A stretch of DNA of 64,000 bases from Streptomyces roseochromogenus subsp. oscitans DS 12.976 (GCF_000497445.1 NZ_CM002285.1:4380089-4444088), one strand, 5' to 3'; shown: positions 1-9,354, counted from the first letter of the stretch. Notes: generated from the sequence alone by a model not told the origin. Numbers and translations: made by a program.

Positions 1-62
1 AGGCACAGCTGCCCGTAGCTACGACGTCCTTCCAGCGGCGGAGCCGTCACGCTCCCGTGTGT

Positions 63-490
63 CTAGCATTCCGGGCGCCGGCACCCCGGGGCCGGACGCC
101 GGGCCAGCGCGAAAGCCAGGGCCGAGGCCAGCGCCAGCGCACCCGCGCAGATCGGCATCGCCCGCCTGAATGCGGCGTCGAAGGCCGACGGCACTCGATA
201 AGCCTCCGGCCCCATCCCCGCCAGCAGCGGTAGCGCCGCGACCGCGATCAGCCCCGCCGCCCGGGCCGCCGCGTTGTTGATGCCGCTGGCCAGGCCCGCG
301 CGGGCGGTGTCCACCGAGGCCAGGAGCGTGGCCGTCAGGGGAGCGGCGAGCGTGACCATGCCGGCGCCCATGACCAGGACGGCCGGCAGGACGTCCGCCG
401 GGTAGTCGGCGTGCGGGCCCACCCGAAGCACCAGGAGCATCGCCGCCGCACACAGCAGCGGGCCCACCGTCCCCGGAGCAGGATCCATTT
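63..490 (-). pseudogene. MFS transporter, C-terminal remnant
   Basis: The reading frame that ends at 63 encodes only the last four or so membrane helices of a DHA2/DHA1-type drug:proton antiporter. Long hydrophobic Ala/Leu/Val stretches are separated by the short motif ASGINNAAAR, typical of the last third of these 14-helix transporters. The N-terminal two thirds are absent: upstream of about 490 the frame runs into the fructose-bisphosphate aldolase terminator and then antisense to that gene. I therefore read it as a 5'-truncated pseudogene. The nominal open frame reaching into the aldolase gene is a GC-driven shadow. Confidence 0.7.
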
Positions 491-543
491 GCCCCGGGGC
501 GGGTCCAGCCGGACATCGGGCATGCCCCCGGATATACAGCGGA

Positions 544-568
544 CCCGGCGCTGCAGACAGCCGCCGGG
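544..568 (-). terminator. Weak terminator hairpin after fbaA
   Basis: A 7-bp GC stem (CCCGGCG/CGCCGGG) with an 11-nt loop lies 18 bases beyond the fbaA stop codon. There is no U-tract, which is normal for Streptomyces terminators. The stem is short, so this is tentative. Confidence 0.35.
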
Positions 569-586
569 CCCACCGAGAAGCGCGGG

Positions 587-1609
587 TTACTTGATCTTGT
601 TGCCCGCCGAGCGCAGGTTCTGCGTGGCCTCGACGACGCGCGCGGCCATGGACGCCTCGGCCAGCTTGCCCCAGGTACGCGGGTCGTAGGCCTTCTTGTT
701 GCCGACCTCGCCGTCGACCTTCAGGACGCCGTCGTAGTTCTGGAACATGTGGGCGGCGACCGGACGGGTGAAGGCGTACTGGGTGTCCGTGTCCAGGTTC
801 ATCTTCACGACGCCGTTCTCCAGCGCGGTGCGGATCTCCTGCTCGGTGGAGCCGGAGCCGCCGTGGAAGACGAAGTCGAACGGAGACGCCTTGCCGAACT
901 TCGCGGCGACGCCGTCGTTCAGCTCCTTCAGCAGATCGGGGCGGAGCACGACGTTGCCCGGCTTGTACACACCGTGCACGTTGCCGAAGGAGGCGGCCAG
1001 CAGGTAGCGGCCCTTCTCGCCCAGGCCGAGTGCCTCGGCGGTGCGGATCGCGTCCTCGACCGTCGTGTACAGGGAGTCGTTGATCTCGTGCGAGACGCCG
1101 TCCTCCTCGCCACCGGTCGGGGTGATCTCCACCTCGAGGATGATGCGGGCGGCGCGGGTGCGCTCCAGCAGCTCCTGGGCGATGGCGAGGTTGTCGGCGA
1201 GGGTCTCGGCGGAGCCGTCCCACATGTGGGACTGGAACAGCGGGTTCTTGCCGGCCTTCACGCGCTCCTCGGAGACCGCGATCAGCGGACGGACGTACCC
1301 GTCGAGCTTGTCCTTCGGGCAGTGGTCGGTGTGCAGCGCGATGTTGACCGGGTACTTCTCGGCGATGATGTGCGCGTACTCGGCGAGCGCGACCGCGCCG
1401 GTCACCATGTCCTTGCTGTACTGGCCGCCGAGGAACTCGGCACCGCCGGTCGAGATCTGGACGATGCCGTCGCTCTCCGCCTCCGCGAAGCCGCGCAGCG
1501 CCGCGTTCAGGGTCTGGCTCGAGGTGACGTTGATGGCCGGGTAGGCGAACTTGCCTGCCTTCGCCCGGTCGAGCATCTCGTTGTAGACCTCGGGGGTTGC
1601 GATGGGCAT
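587..1609 (-). CDS. fbaA: Class II fructose-bisphosphate aldolase
   Basis: 340 residues, full length for a zinc-dependent class II aldolase, which interconverts fructose 1,6-bisphosphate with glyceraldehyde 3-phosphate and dihydroxyacetone phosphate in glycolysis and gluconeogenesis. The zinc-ligand region ALHTDHCPKD (about residues 108-117) and the later FHGGSGS phosphate-binding loop are clearly visible. The start ATG is followed by PIATPEVYNEML, a standard N-terminus in actinobacteria, and an AAGGAG-like ribosome site lies just upstream. It is cytoplasmic and a single gene, 143 bp downstream of pyrE on the same strand. Confidence 0.97.
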   Translation of the reverse strand: MPIATPEVYNEMLDRAKAGKFAYPAINVTSSQTLNAALRGFAEAESDGIVQISTGGAEFLGGQYSKDMVTGAVALAEYAHIIAEKYPVNIALHTDHCPKDKLDGYVRPLIAVSEERVKAGKNPLFQSHMWDGSAETLADNLAIAQELLERTRAARIILEVEITPTGGEEDGVSHEINDSLYTTVEDAIRTAEALGLGEKGRYLLAASFGNVHGVYKPGNVVLRPDLLKELNDGVAAKFGKASPFDFVFHGGSGSTEQEIRTALENGVVKMNLDTDTQYAFTRPVAAHMFQNYDGVLKVDGEVGNKKAYDPRTWGKLAEASMAARVVEATQNLRSAGNKIK

Positions 1610-1752
1610 CTGTCCGCTCCTTGTGTTGCGGGTGAGAGGTTCTGCGTTACGGCCCTGACCTAGACCTGGGGGGTGACGTCATCGTCGCGCCCATCTTTCC
1701 AGACGTGGCGGCCCGGTCGGCGCACCGGTCAAGTCCAGGTCAAACCGCGCGG

Positions 1753-2301
1753 TCAGTCCAGACCCAGTTCATCCTTCGAGAAGGCGAAACGGTACGGAAC
1801 CCCCGCGCCGGCCTCGATCTTCTCGGCGGCACCGGTGGCCCGGTCCACGATGGTCGCGACGGCGACGACCTCGGCGCCGGCCGCACGCACGGCCTCCACG
1901 GCGGTGAGCGGGGAGCCGCCGGTGGTGGAGGTGTCCTCGACGACCAGGACCCGGCGGCCCCTGATCTCCGGTCCCTCGACCTGCCGCTGCAGGCCGTGCG
2001 CCTTCGCCGCCTTGCGGACGACGAACGCGTCCAGCTTCTTCCCGCGCGCGGCGGCGGCGTGCAGCATGGCGGCCGCGACCGGGTCGGCACCCATGGTCAG
2101 CCCGCCCACCGCGTCGAACTCCAGGTCCGCGGTCAGGTCCAGGAGCACCTGGCCGACGAGCGGGGCGGCCTCGCCGTCGAGGGTGATGCGGCGCAGGTCG
2201 ACGTAGTAGTCGGCCTCCAGACCCGAAGAGAGGGTCACCTTGCCGTGCACCACGGCCTTGTCCTTGATCTGCTGCAGCAGCGCGCCGCGTACGTCCGTCA
2301 T
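1753..2301 (-). CDS. pyrE: Orotate phosphoribosyltransferase
   Basis: 182 residues, normal for PyrE, which joins orotate and PRPP to make orotidine 5'-phosphate in de novo pyrimidine synthesis. The PRPP-binding loop VLVVEDTSTTGGS is at about residues 120-132 and the YYVDLRRITLDG substrate segment is near the N-terminus. It starts with ATG at MTDVRGALLQQ. It lies only 10 bp downstream of the aldose-epimerase-like gene on the same strand, so the two are probably co-transcribed. Confidence 0.95.
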   Translation of the reverse strand: MTDVRGALLQQIKDKAVVHGKVTLSSGLEADYYVDLRRITLDGEAAPLVGQVLLDLTADLEFDAVGGLTMGADPVAAAMLHAAAARGKKLDAFVVRKAAKAHGLQRQVEGPEIRGRRVLVVEDTSTTGGSPLTAVEAVRAAGAEVVAVATIVDRATGAAEKIEAGAGVPYRFAFSKDELGLD

Positions 2302-2311
2302 GCCGACCAGC

Positions 2312-3118
2312 TTAAAGGCGCCGCCAGCTCCAGGTCGTCGTCGCCTCCAGCGGCTCCAGGGGGGTGACCAGGCGCGGAGCGGTGTTCAGGCCGTTGGGCG
2401 GGCCGGTCTGCGGCTCCACGCACACGGCCTCGGCCTGCTCGTCGTAGACGACCACCCACTCATCGCGGCTGGTCACCTTCAGCTCCAGCTGCCCCGGCCA
2501 CGTGAGGGTGACGTCGACGCCGTCGGGCATGCCGAAGCAGTCGTCCCAGGGGCCGGGCCTGGGGTCGATACGGTTGCCGGTCGGCAGATGGTCGGCGCCG
2601 CGCTCCTCCTGCCAGGCGGGCTTGAAGTCCAGCACCACGTCCTCGCCCACCGCACCGTCCTCGCCTGCGAGGGTTCGGTTGAACCAGGGGTGCCAGCCGA
2701 TCTGCGCCGGGAAGGAGTCGTCCCGCGCCTCCACCGACATCGTCAGCGACAGGCTGTCCTCGGTGAGCGTGACGACCTGGGTGACGCGGCCGGGGTGCGG
2801 CCAGGGCTCGACGAGGTCGTACGTGATCACCGCCTCGTTGTCCGCGACGCGCGCCACGCGCCAGGCGCCGTCGCGGGCGGTGCCGTGGATGGCGTGCGGC
2901 GGGGAGTTGAGCGGCATCTGGCGGACGGCACCGCCGTCGAGGAAACGGCCGTCCCGGATACGGCCGCACCAGGGCACCATCGGGAAACAGCCGTAGCGGT
3001 GCCCTTGCCTCAGCAGTTCCAGGGAGTCGACCTTGAGGCCGCTGATACGGCCACCGTGGGCAGAGCTGACATGTACCTCTGCGTTGCCTGCTGTCAGCGT
3101 GATGTCTTCGTTACTCAC
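2312..3118 (-). CDS. Aldose 1-epimerase family protein
   Basis: 268 residues from a GTG start (VSNEDITL). A longer open frame to 3232 exists, but its first 38 codons look non-coding. The protein has the galactose-mutarotase-like beta-sandwich pattern: NSPPHAIHGTAR with the catalytic-type His, then IGWHPWFNR with a second His. Family members interconvert sugar anomers or, in the YeaD branch, hexose 6-phosphates. The substrate cannot be told from sequence. It is probably transcribed with the SRPBCC gene upstream (38 bp gap) and pyrE downstream (10 bp). Confidence 0.85.
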   Translation of the reverse strand: MSNEDITLTAGNAEVHVSSAHGGRISGLKVDSLELLRQGHRYGCFPMVPWCGRIRDGRFLDGGAVRQMPLNSPPHAIHGTARDGAWRVARVADNEAVITYDLVEPWPHPGRVTQVVTLTEDSLSLTMSVEARDDSFPAQIGWHPWFNRTLAGEDGAVGEDVVLDFKPAWQEERGADHLPTGNRIDPRPGPWDDCFGMPDGVDVTLTWPGQLELKVTSRDEWVVVYDEQAEAVCVEPQTGPPNGLNTAPRLVTPLEPLEATTTWSWRRL

Positions 3119-3156
3119 GGGATGACAGTACTGGGGGTGCCCCTGGGCAGGTCCCC

Positions 3157-3957
3157 TCAACGTCTCTTGCGCAGTGCCCTTCCTACGACGATCGCCGATG
3201 CCACTACCAGCGCCGCCGCCGGAGCCGCCCACCGCAATGCCGATGTCGCCGTGACCGTCTGGGGGGCCGGGACCGGAGCGTAGCGGCCTCGGGGTGGGGC
3301 GTGGTCGACCTCCTCGGCGCTGCGGCCGATCATCGTCCGGCGTGCGTGGGCGGCCTCGGCGGGAGGTTCGCCGGTGTCGGCGAAGTCCTCGGCGAGGCGG
3401 TCGGCCGCCGGGTCCAGCGAGGGCGGAGGGACCTCGGTGTCGAAGACGGAGGTGTGCTCGTCCGCACCGGCGTCCTCGTCCTCGGGCCCCGGCTCAGGCT
3501 CCGGCTCGCGCTCGGGCGCCTTCTCCTCCGGCTCCTCCGGGGCCGTCGCCAAGCTCTCCACGAAGCGGTTCAGCAGGCGGGTCAGTGCCGTGGTCACCGT
3601 GTCCGGCGGCAGCTCGGCGATGCGGCCGTCCGCGTCCGCCGTGCCCTCGATGGTGACCGTCGTACCGCCCTCGGTGTCCGCGAGGCGCAGGGTGAGGGCG
3701 AGCTTCACGGTGCCGGTGCCGCGGGCCTCGGCGGCGTCGCCCTCGACGGCGTATGTGCCGTCCTCGCGGGCGACCACCCGGGCCGTTCCCCGGTAGGTGA
3801 CGGAGTGTCCGCCGACGCGCAGCTTCAGGCGTCCGGCGACGGGTTCGGCACCGGCGTCCTGCTGCAGACCGGGGACCGCCCGGGCGACGCGCGCGGGGTC
3901 GGCCAGGGCGTCCTTGAGCGGCTCGACCGGGACCGGGACGAAGACCTGGTGCTCCAT
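3157..3957 (-). CDS. SRPBCC (CoxG-like) protein with C-terminal membrane anchor
   Basis: 266 residues from the ATG reading MEHQVFVPVPVE; a longer frame to 3999 lacks a better ribosome site. Residues about 1-145 have the START/polyketide-cyclase fold pattern seen in CoxG-like carbon-monoxide-dehydrogenase accessory proteins (VPVEPLKDALADP, then GTGTVKLALTLRL). An acidic Glu/Pro-rich linker follows, and the end is a single hydrophobic helix with a basic KRR tail, suggesting a cytoplasmic domain tethered to the membrane. No CO dehydrogenase genes are near, so the bound ligand is unknown. Confidence 0.75.
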   Translation of the reverse strand: MEHQVFVPVPVEPLKDALADPARVARAVPGLQQDAGAEPVAGRLKLRVGGHSVTYRGTARVVAREDGTYAVEGDAAEARGTGTVKLALTLRLADTEGGTTVTIEGTADADGRIAELPPDTVTTALTRLLNRFVESLATAPEEPEEKAPEREPEPEPGPEDEDAGADEHTSVFDTEVPPPSLDPAADRLAEDFADTGEPPAEAAHARRTMIGRSAEEVDHAPPRGRYAPVPAPQTVTATSALRWAAPAAALVVASAIVVGRALRKRR

Positions 3958-4033
3958 GTCGGCTGAGCCTACCCAGGTGTGACCGGAAAGTACCCCCACC
4001 TGACCGGCTCGTCAGTACCGGCGCGGTACTGGC

Positions 4034-5671
4034 TCAATAGCGGGGATGGACCAGCGTGGACGCCGGCAGCCCCCCGATCCGCGTCCGCCGCGCCGCCCGC
4101 GCGTCCGCCGTCAGCACGTCCTGCGTCAGTGTGCGCGGGTGCCAGGGACCCAGCCGCAGGGACGGCGCGGTGGGCCCCGGCGCCGCCAGCAGGAACCCCC
4201 AGTCGTGCGGGGCTCCGGAGGTGCCCGCCGAGCGGTCGGGGCCGGCCGTGAAGCCGGAGTCATGGCCGAGGACCCGGTAGGGGGAGACGGCGAAGCCGGC
4301 CGCGCGCAGGGTCGCGGCGACCGTCCAGAAGACGCGGGGGCGGGTGGCGACGGACCCGGCGTGCACGACGAGCCGGCCGCCGGGGGCGAGGACGCGGCGG
4401 GCCAGGCCGTAGAACTCCTGGGAGTACAGCTTGGTGCTGGCGGTGATGCCGGGGTCGGGGAGGTCGGCGATCACGACGTCGTACGACCGCCTCCGCGCCC
4501 GGCGCAGCCAGCCGAGCGCGTCGACCGTGGTGGTGTGGACGCGCGGGTCGTCGTAGGCGTGGGCGTTGGCGGCGGTGAGGCCGGGGTCGTGGCGGGCCAG
4601 GCGCAGCAGGCCGGAGTCGAGTTCGACGATGTCGAGGCGGCGCACCCCGGACCGGCGCAGCACCTCGCGGGCGGCCAGGCCGTCGCCGCCGCCGAGGATC
4701 AGCACGCGCGCGTGCGGTCCGCCGGACAGCGCGGGGTGGACGAGGGCCTCGTGGTAGCGGCGTTCGTCGCGGCCGCCGACCCGGAGCCGGCCGTCCAGGA
4801 AGAGGTCGAGGGGCTTGCCGTCGGTGCCGCCGCTGAGGACGACCTCCTGGACGTCGGTCTGTTCGGCGACCCGGACGTCCTTGCCGTAGACGGCGTGCCG
4901 GGCGGCGCGTTCGAAGTCGTCGGCGAGGGCGGCTGCGGAGCCGAGGACCCCGAGGACGACGAGGCCGCCGAGCAGCAGGGTCCAGCGGGCCCGGCAGGTC
5001 AGGTCGCGGCGGAAGAGGCCCAGCACCAGGGCGCCGCCGGCGACGACGTTGACCGTGCCGGTGAGCAGTGCGCCCGTCAACTGGCCGAGAAAGGGCAGGA
5101 GTAGGAAGGGAAAGGCGAGGCCGCCGACCAGCGCGCCCACGTAGTCGGCGGCGAACAGGTCGGCCACCGCGCCGCCCGCGTCCTGGTGGCGGATGCGCTG
5201 GATCAGCTCCATCAGCAGCGGGACTTCGGCGCCGATGAGCAGGCCGATGGCGAGGGAGAAGGCGACCAGCAGACAGCGCGGGCCCTCGGCCCACATCCCT
5301 CCCCAGCCGCCGGTCCAGGCGAAGACGGCGTAGAGCGCCATCGCGCTGCACCCGCCGACCAGGGCGAGGACGGTCTCGATCGCGCCGAAGCCGGCGGCCG
5401 CGTGCCAGCGCAGCCGCTTGGCGCCGAGGGAACCGATGCCCATCGCGAACACCATCACGGACAGCACGACGGAGGCCTGGGTGACCGAGTCACCGATCAA
5501 GTACGAGGCGAACGCGACGAGTTCGAGTTCGTACACGAGCCCGCAGGCCGCGCAGACGAAGACGCACACGAGGACCAGGAACCGCCCGGTGCCGGGCCGG
5601 ACGGGCAGCCGGGCGGGGCCTGTCCAGGAGGCCGGGGCACCCGGGGGCGCGGGGGCGTGCGGTTCGATCAC
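4034..5671 (-). CDS. Membrane-bound polyamine aminopropyltransferase (spermidine-synthase-like)
   Basis: 545 residues from a GTG start. The first about 230 residues contain seven or so hydrophobic helices. The C-terminal half is a spermidine-synthase fold with the nucleotide-binding signature [15 protein letters not shown] and the acidic ELDSGLL strand. Soluble SpeE is about 300 residues, so this is the fused membrane form common in actinobacteria. The family transfers aminopropyl groups from decarboxylated S-adenosylmethionine, but activity of the membrane form is less well established. The DUF2617-like gene lies just upstream on the same strand. Confidence 0.85.
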   Translation of the reverse strand: MIEPHAPAPPGAPASWTGPARLPVRPGTGRFLVLVCVFVCAACGLVYELELVAFASYLIGDSVTQASVVLSVMVFAMGIGSLGAKRLRWHAAAGFGAIETVLALVGGCSAMALYAVFAWTGGWGGMWAEGPRCLLVAFSLAIGLLIGAEVPLLMELIQRIRHQDAGGAVADLFAADYVGALVGGLAFPFLLLPFLGQLTGALLTGTVNVVAGGALVLGLFRRDLTCRARWTLLLGGLVVLGVLGSAAALADDFERAARHAVYGKDVRVAEQTDVQEVVLSGGTDGKPLDLFLDGRLRVGGRDERRYHEALVHPALSGGPHARVLILGGGDGLAAREVLRRSGVRRLDIVELDSGLLRLARHDPGLTAANAHAYDDPRVHTTTVDALGWLRRARRRSYDVVIADLPDPGITASTKLYSQEFYGLARRVLAPGGRLVVHAGSVATRPRVFWTVAATLRAAGFAVSPYRVLGHDSGFTAGPDRSAGTSGAPHDWGFLLAAPGPTAPSLRLGPWHPRTLTQDVLTADARAARRTRIGGLPASTLVHPRY

Positions 5672-5770
5672 GCTGCGACGTTACGTCACATGCTCGGTAC
5701 GCTTCGTCACCCACACGTGTGGATCTGGGGGCTGTTGACGTCGTAGGGGTTTATGTTTCGTGCGGGGCAT

Positions 5771-6376
5771 TCAGCTTTGCGTCCGCGCGTGCAGCACGGC
5801 GGGGTGTTCAGCGGAGTGGTGGGCTTTTTTCCGCGCGGAGTGCTCGGGCCGGCTGTCCGGCTCTGCCGTCGGCACGCGCGCCCCGACCCGGGTGCGCGTG
5901 GCCACCAACTGGCCGTCCTGCGGGTAGGCGTGCCAGGTGCGCCAGTGCACCTGGCCCTCGTGGCGCTGGGCCAGCATCGCTGTGAAGGCGTGCGGGCTGC
6001 CGGGGAAGACGCCCGCGAGGCCGTGCGGATGATCGGAGACAAGGGCGAGCAACTCCTGGGCGCGGCCCGCGAACGAGCCGGGCGTGAGCACTTCGACGCG
6101 CGCGGCGAACTCGTACTCCCAGTCGCCGACCCGCTTGGCGACGCCGAGCGGCAGCGGGGTGCTGGAGCCGGGGATGCATGCGACCGTCTCCGAACAATTG
6201 CCGTGCTCCTCCTCCAGCAGCACCTGGTGGGAGGCGCCGAGCAGTCTCAACTGGAGCTTCGCTCCGGTGAGTTCCAGTTCGAGGGTGGCCAGGGCGGGCA
6301 GCGGCTCGCGTCCCAGAGCCCAGGCCAGGTCGGCAGCGCGCGTATCGGTATAGGGGGTGTTCAGGGTCGTGAGCAT
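5771..6376 (-). CDS. DUF2617-like conserved protein
   Basis: 201 residues from the ATG reading MLTTLNTPYTDT; the five codons before it in the longer frame are discarded. It resembles the actinobacterial DUF2617 family of unknown function: a soluble protein with no signal peptide, rich in aromatic and acidic residues, with a basic tail after about residue 175. It sits about 100 bp upstream of the aminopropyltransferase gene, and I recall this pairing in other Streptomyces. No catalytic motif is evident. Confidence 0.75.
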   Translation of the reverse strand: MLTTLNTPYTDTRAADLAWALGREPLPALATLELELTGAKLQLRLLGASHQVLLEEEHGNCSETVACIPGSSTPLPLGVAKRVGDWEYEFAARVEVLTPGSFAGRAQELLALVSDHPHGLAGVFPGSPHAFTAMLAQRHEGQVHWRTWHAYPQDGQLVATRTRVGARVPTAEPDSRPEHSARKKAHHSAEHPAVLHARTQS

Positions 6377-6694
6377 GGATCGGCTCCGCATAACACGCGA
6401 TGAGGGGGAGATCGGCCATGTCAGCCCAGCCGGCTCGGCCGGGTGGGGAGTCTCATTGACGTCCGAGGGGCTGCGTTGGCGATTTAGAGGGAATCATGAA
6501 CAGAGGCGCCCCCACAGCGTTTTTACCCAACTTCGTGGGGTTTCCATCCCTCAGAGGGCTTCACTGCTCAACTGTTCAACCATGGCGTACGCCTGGCGCG
6601 GGAAACGCACGGCGAGCGCCCGCCGGCTGCCTCGGCCGGCGGGCGCTCGTGTGCGACCCGGATACGGTTCCCCCGGAAGCTCAGCTGCCCCGTG
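6377..6694. other. Intergenic region with one hairpin
   Basis: These 318 bases separate two minus-strand genes. They hold the terminator hairpin at 6613-6649 and presumably the promoter of the DUF2617-like gene. The stretch around 6440-6590 is less GC-rich than its surroundings. I see no open frame with a convincing start here. Confidence 0.5.
6613..6649 (-). terminator. Strong terminator hairpin
   Basis: Perfect 14-bp GC stem (CGAGCGCCCGCCGG and its complement) with a 9-nt loop, 46 bp past the stop of the Ser/Cys/His-rich membrane protein gene. Confidence 0.75.
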
Positions 6695-7051
6695 TCAGCT
6701 GCCTCCCCCGCATCCGCCCCCGCCACCGCACGACGAACCCCCGCCGCAGGAGGAGTGCCCTCCGCAGGAGTGGCCTCCGCCGCAGGAGTGCCCGCCGTGG
6801 TGGCCGCCGTGATGCCCGCCCGACGACCCGGAGTCGACGGTGCCCGCCCACCAGCTGCCGCCGCCGTCGTACGACGAGGCCGAAGAGGACGACGAAGACG
6901 ACGAAGACGACGAGCGAGACGACCGGGAGCGTCCGCGGGAGCCGCCCTTGCCGAGCGACACCCGCGCCCGGCGCTTCCTGGACTCGCCCGTCAGCGCCCC
7001 TATGGTCACGAACGCGGCCACGGCCACGACGAAGATGATGCCGATTCCCAT
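6695..7051 (-). CDS. Small membrane protein with Ser and His/Gly/Cys repeats
   Basis: 118 residues. The ATG is preceded by a strong ACGGAAGGAGG ribosome site at a good distance. Residues 2-22 form one membrane helix (IGIIFVVAVAAFVTIGAL). After a basic segment comes a run of about 20 residues that is nearly all serine, then a C-terminal tail built of short GGHH, CGGGHSCGG and SSCGGG repeats. Such a His/Cys-rich tail could bind metal ions, but nothing proves it. Low-complexity composition makes family assignment unsafe. It diverges from the aminotransferase gene. Confidence 0.7.
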   Translation of the reverse strand: MGIGIIFVVAVAAFVTIGALTGESRKRRARVSLGKGGSRGRSRSSRSSSSSSSSSSSASSYDGGGSWWAGTVDSGSSGGHHGGHHGGHSCGGGHSCGGHSSCGGGSSCGGGGGCGGGS

Positions 7052-7169
7052 GGCGTCACCCTCCTTCCGTTCCCCCGAAGCGGCCCCCCGTGGACCGCCG
7101 TGACCCGCAGATGCCCGGCCCCCCGGAGACTCAAAGCAGAGTTGAGGAACTCCAGAGCTTGGGCGGAGG

Positions 7170-8363
7170 ATGGCCGGCATGACCTCCAGCGCACGCCCTC
7201 ACCTCAATCGCCAGCTCGCCGAGTTCGGGACGACGATCTTCGCGGAGATGTCCGCGCTCGCCGTGTCGACCGGCTCGATCAACCTCGGCCAGGGCTTCCC
7301 GGACACCGACGGCCCGGAGGAGATCCGGGAGGCGGCGGTGCGGGCGCTGCGCGAGGGCCGCGGCAACCAGTACCCGCCGGGCCCGGGCATCCCGGAGCTG
7401 CGCACCGCGATCGCCGCGCACCAGCAACGCCGCTACGGCCTCTCCTACGACCCCGACACCGAGGTGCTGGTCACGGCGGGTGCGACGGAGGCGATCGCGG
7501 CCAGCCTGCTGGCGCTGCTTGAGTCGGGCGACGAGGTCGTGGCCCTGGAGCCGTACTACGACTCCTACGCGGCGAGCATCGCGCTGGCGGGCGGCCGCCG
7601 GGTCCCGGTGACCCTGCGCCCCCACGACGGAAGCTTCCGCCTGGACCTGGACGAACTGCGCGCGGCCGTCACCGCCCGCACCCGCCTCCTGCTGATCAAC
7701 ACCCCGCACAATCCGACCGGTACGGTCCTCACGCGCGCGGAGCTGGCCGCGATCGCCGAGCTGGCGGTCGAGCGGGACCTGCTGGTGGTCACGGACGAGG
7801 TCTACGAGCACCTGGTCTTCGACGACGCCGAGCATCTGCCGCTCGCCTCCTTCCCCGGTATGCGCGAGCGCACGGTGACGATCGGCTCGGCCGGCAAGAC
7901 GTTCTCCTTCACCGGCTGGAAGGTCGGCTGGGTCACGGCCACGCCGGAGCTGGTCACCGCGGTCCGCTCGGTCAAGCAGTTCCTGACGTACGTCTCCTCG
8001 GGCCCCTTCCAGTACGCGGTCGCCGAGGCCCTCGCCCTGCCCGACTCCTATTTCGAGGAGTTCCGCCGCTCCATGCTGGCCCGCCGCGACATCCTCGCCG
8101 AGGGCCTCACAGCGGCCGGCTTCCAGGTCTTCCGGCCGGCCGGCACGTACTTCATCACCACCGACATCCGCCCCCTCGGCGAAAAGGACGGCTTCGCCTT
8201 CTGCCGCGCCCTGCCGGAGCGAGCGGGCGTGGTGGCCATCCCGAACGCCGTCTTCTACGACGACCGGGAGGCGGGGGCACCGTTCGTACGGTTCGCGTTC
8301 TGCAAGCGTAAAGATGTGTTGCAAGCAGCCACAGAGCGACTGATCAAACTGCGGAAAGACTGA
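7170..8363 (+). CDS. PLP-dependent aminotransferase, class I/II
   Basis: 397 residues, typical for fold-type I aminotransferases. Visible are the N-terminal INLGQGFPD motif, TAGATEAI, the NTPHNPTG segment, the TDEVYEHL Asp-x-x-Tyr and the pyridoxal lysine in SAGKTFSFTGWKVGW. These features fit the aspartate/methionine/kynurenine aminotransferase (YbdL/DapC-like) branch; N-succinyldiaminopimelate aminotransferase is also possible. The start is taken at MAGMTSSARPH; the second Met is an alternative. It stands alone between divergent and convergent neighbours. Confidence 0.92.
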   Translation: MAGMTSSARPHLNRQLAEFGTTIFAEMSALAVSTGSINLGQGFPDTDGPEEIREAAVRALREGRGNQYPPGPGIPELRTAIAAHQQRRYGLSYDPDTEVLVTAGATEAIAASLLALLESGDEVVALEPYYDSYAASIALAGGRRVPVTLRPHDGSFRLDLDELRAAVTARTRLLLINTPHNPTGTVLTRAELAAIAELAVERDLLVVTDEVYEHLVFDDAEHLPLASFPGMRERTVTIGSAGKTFSFTGWKVGWVTATPELVTAVRSVKQFLTYVSSGPFQYAVAEALALPDSYFEEFRRSMLARRDILAEGLTAAGFQVFRPAGTYFITTDIRPLGEKDGFAFCRALPERAGVVAIPNAVFYDDREAGAPFVRFAFCKRKDVLQAATERLIKLRKD

Positions 8364-8375
8364 GCATCGAACGCG

Positions 8376-8798
8376 TCACATCGTTTGCTCTTTCAAGACT
8401 GCGAACCATTGCTCGGGGCGGTTGCCGCCCTCCGGAGCCTGCGTTCCGCAGAAGGCGCAGGGTTGTGCCCGCAGTTCCTCGGACTCCTCCGCGGTGAGCC
8501 CGACCGTCCACGCGCGGTGTACAACCCGCTGCCGCTCCCGGTGCCCCTCCGGGTCCGCCTCGCGGGCAGTCTGCATGCGGACGCGCTGGGCAGCCCGGTA
8601 GGCCTCCGGGCCGGCAGCCCGGCGCCTGCGCTCGGCCTCCCGTTTCTCCTCGCAGGGGCTTGGTCTCCCCGCACTGGTGCCGAGGGAAAATCCGCGCCCG
8701 CCGTGCCGGACCTGCCGGTTTTCGATGGCAACACCCCGGCATCGTCGAGGCACGGTGTCCGGCCATGTGCGGATTGACTCCAGCGTGAGGGCTGTCAT
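8376..8798 (-). pseudogene. Endonuclease VII-like phage HNH protein, C-terminally short
   Basis: 140 residues. The middle is a highly basic region (EKREAERRRRAAGPEAY) like the N-terminal part of actinophage recombination-endonuclease-VII proteins, and near the end LRAQPCAFCGT matches the first zinc-ligand pair of that fold. The second CxxC pair and the HNH catalytic segment that should follow are missing: the frame ends about 20 residues later. I read it as a truncated phage gene. It convergently abuts the aminotransferase stop (12 bp) and lies next to other phage fragments. Confidence 0.5.
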
Positions 8799-9043
8799 GG
8801 GCTCACCTCCCTCAATTGCTATGCGATATCGACGTGTTGGGGCATGCCTCGTACGCTTGGAACTTCCATCGCCTGAACAGCTCCAGGCGCGGAAACACGG
8901 GGAAGGTCCGGCCCTCCAGACCCACGAAGGGGAGGGGTCGGAGGGCCGGACGTCTCCACCACAGGCGGGACGTGTGCAGCACGTCCCGGGCGGGTTCCCC
9001 GCCCGTCGTCCGCGAAGGAGCTGTAGTCCTCAGGAGGTGGAAG

Positions 9044-9160
9044 GTGTCCGAGAAAAAGAAGGAGTGGCGTAGGGAGCTGGCCGCCAGGTTTGCCGTTGCA
9101 GCAGCAGTAAAGGTGCTGTGGGGCTTGCTCGTTGAGCTGGTGATCCGTCCTCACGAATGA
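9044..9160 (+). CDS. Very small basic/hydrophobic protein
   Basis: A 38-residue frame with a GTG start, placed 6 bases after a near-perfect AGGAGGTG ribosome site. It encodes a charged N-terminus (VSEKKKEWRRELAARF) followed by an amphipathic or hydrophobic helix (AVAAAVKVLWGLLVELVI). The ribosome site is the best in this neighbourhood, which is the main support. It lies among phage-derived fragments on the opposite strand and may be a small phage or toxin-like protein. No family is recognised. Confidence 0.45.
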   Translation: MSEKKKEWRRELAARFAVAAAVKVLWGLLVELVIRPHE

Positions 9161-9330
9161 TCTTGGACCACGTGGCGCCCCGGCCACCCCTTCTCTTGTC
9201 CGGGGCGCCACTCCTCGGCAGCCGACGAGGGCTCGGAAGCCGCCCCGCCCGGAGCCTTGGTGAGGGGTGGGCCGTCGCTCTTGTTGCGCCGTCGGCGCTG
9301 GTCCGATCGCTTCGGAACCGGTCCGGGCAT
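9151..9330 (-). pseudogene. Phage terminase small subunit, N-terminal fragment
   Basis: 59 residues beginning MPGPVPKRSDQRRRRNK, the characteristic N-terminus of small terminase subunits in Streptomyces phages and their genomic relatives, followed by LTKAPGG and EEWRPG. The frame stops where the helical core should start, so only a third of the usual length remains. It lies directly after the DNA-methylase remnant in the same direction, as in phage genomes. Confidence 0.5.
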
Positions 9331-9354
9331 GGCCGCCACCCCCTTCGGTCTCTG

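Noticed and set aside
63..1223. A single protein spanning the MFS remnant and the aldolase region
   Set aside because: Only codons below about 490 are MFS-like; the rest is the shifted frame of fbaA.
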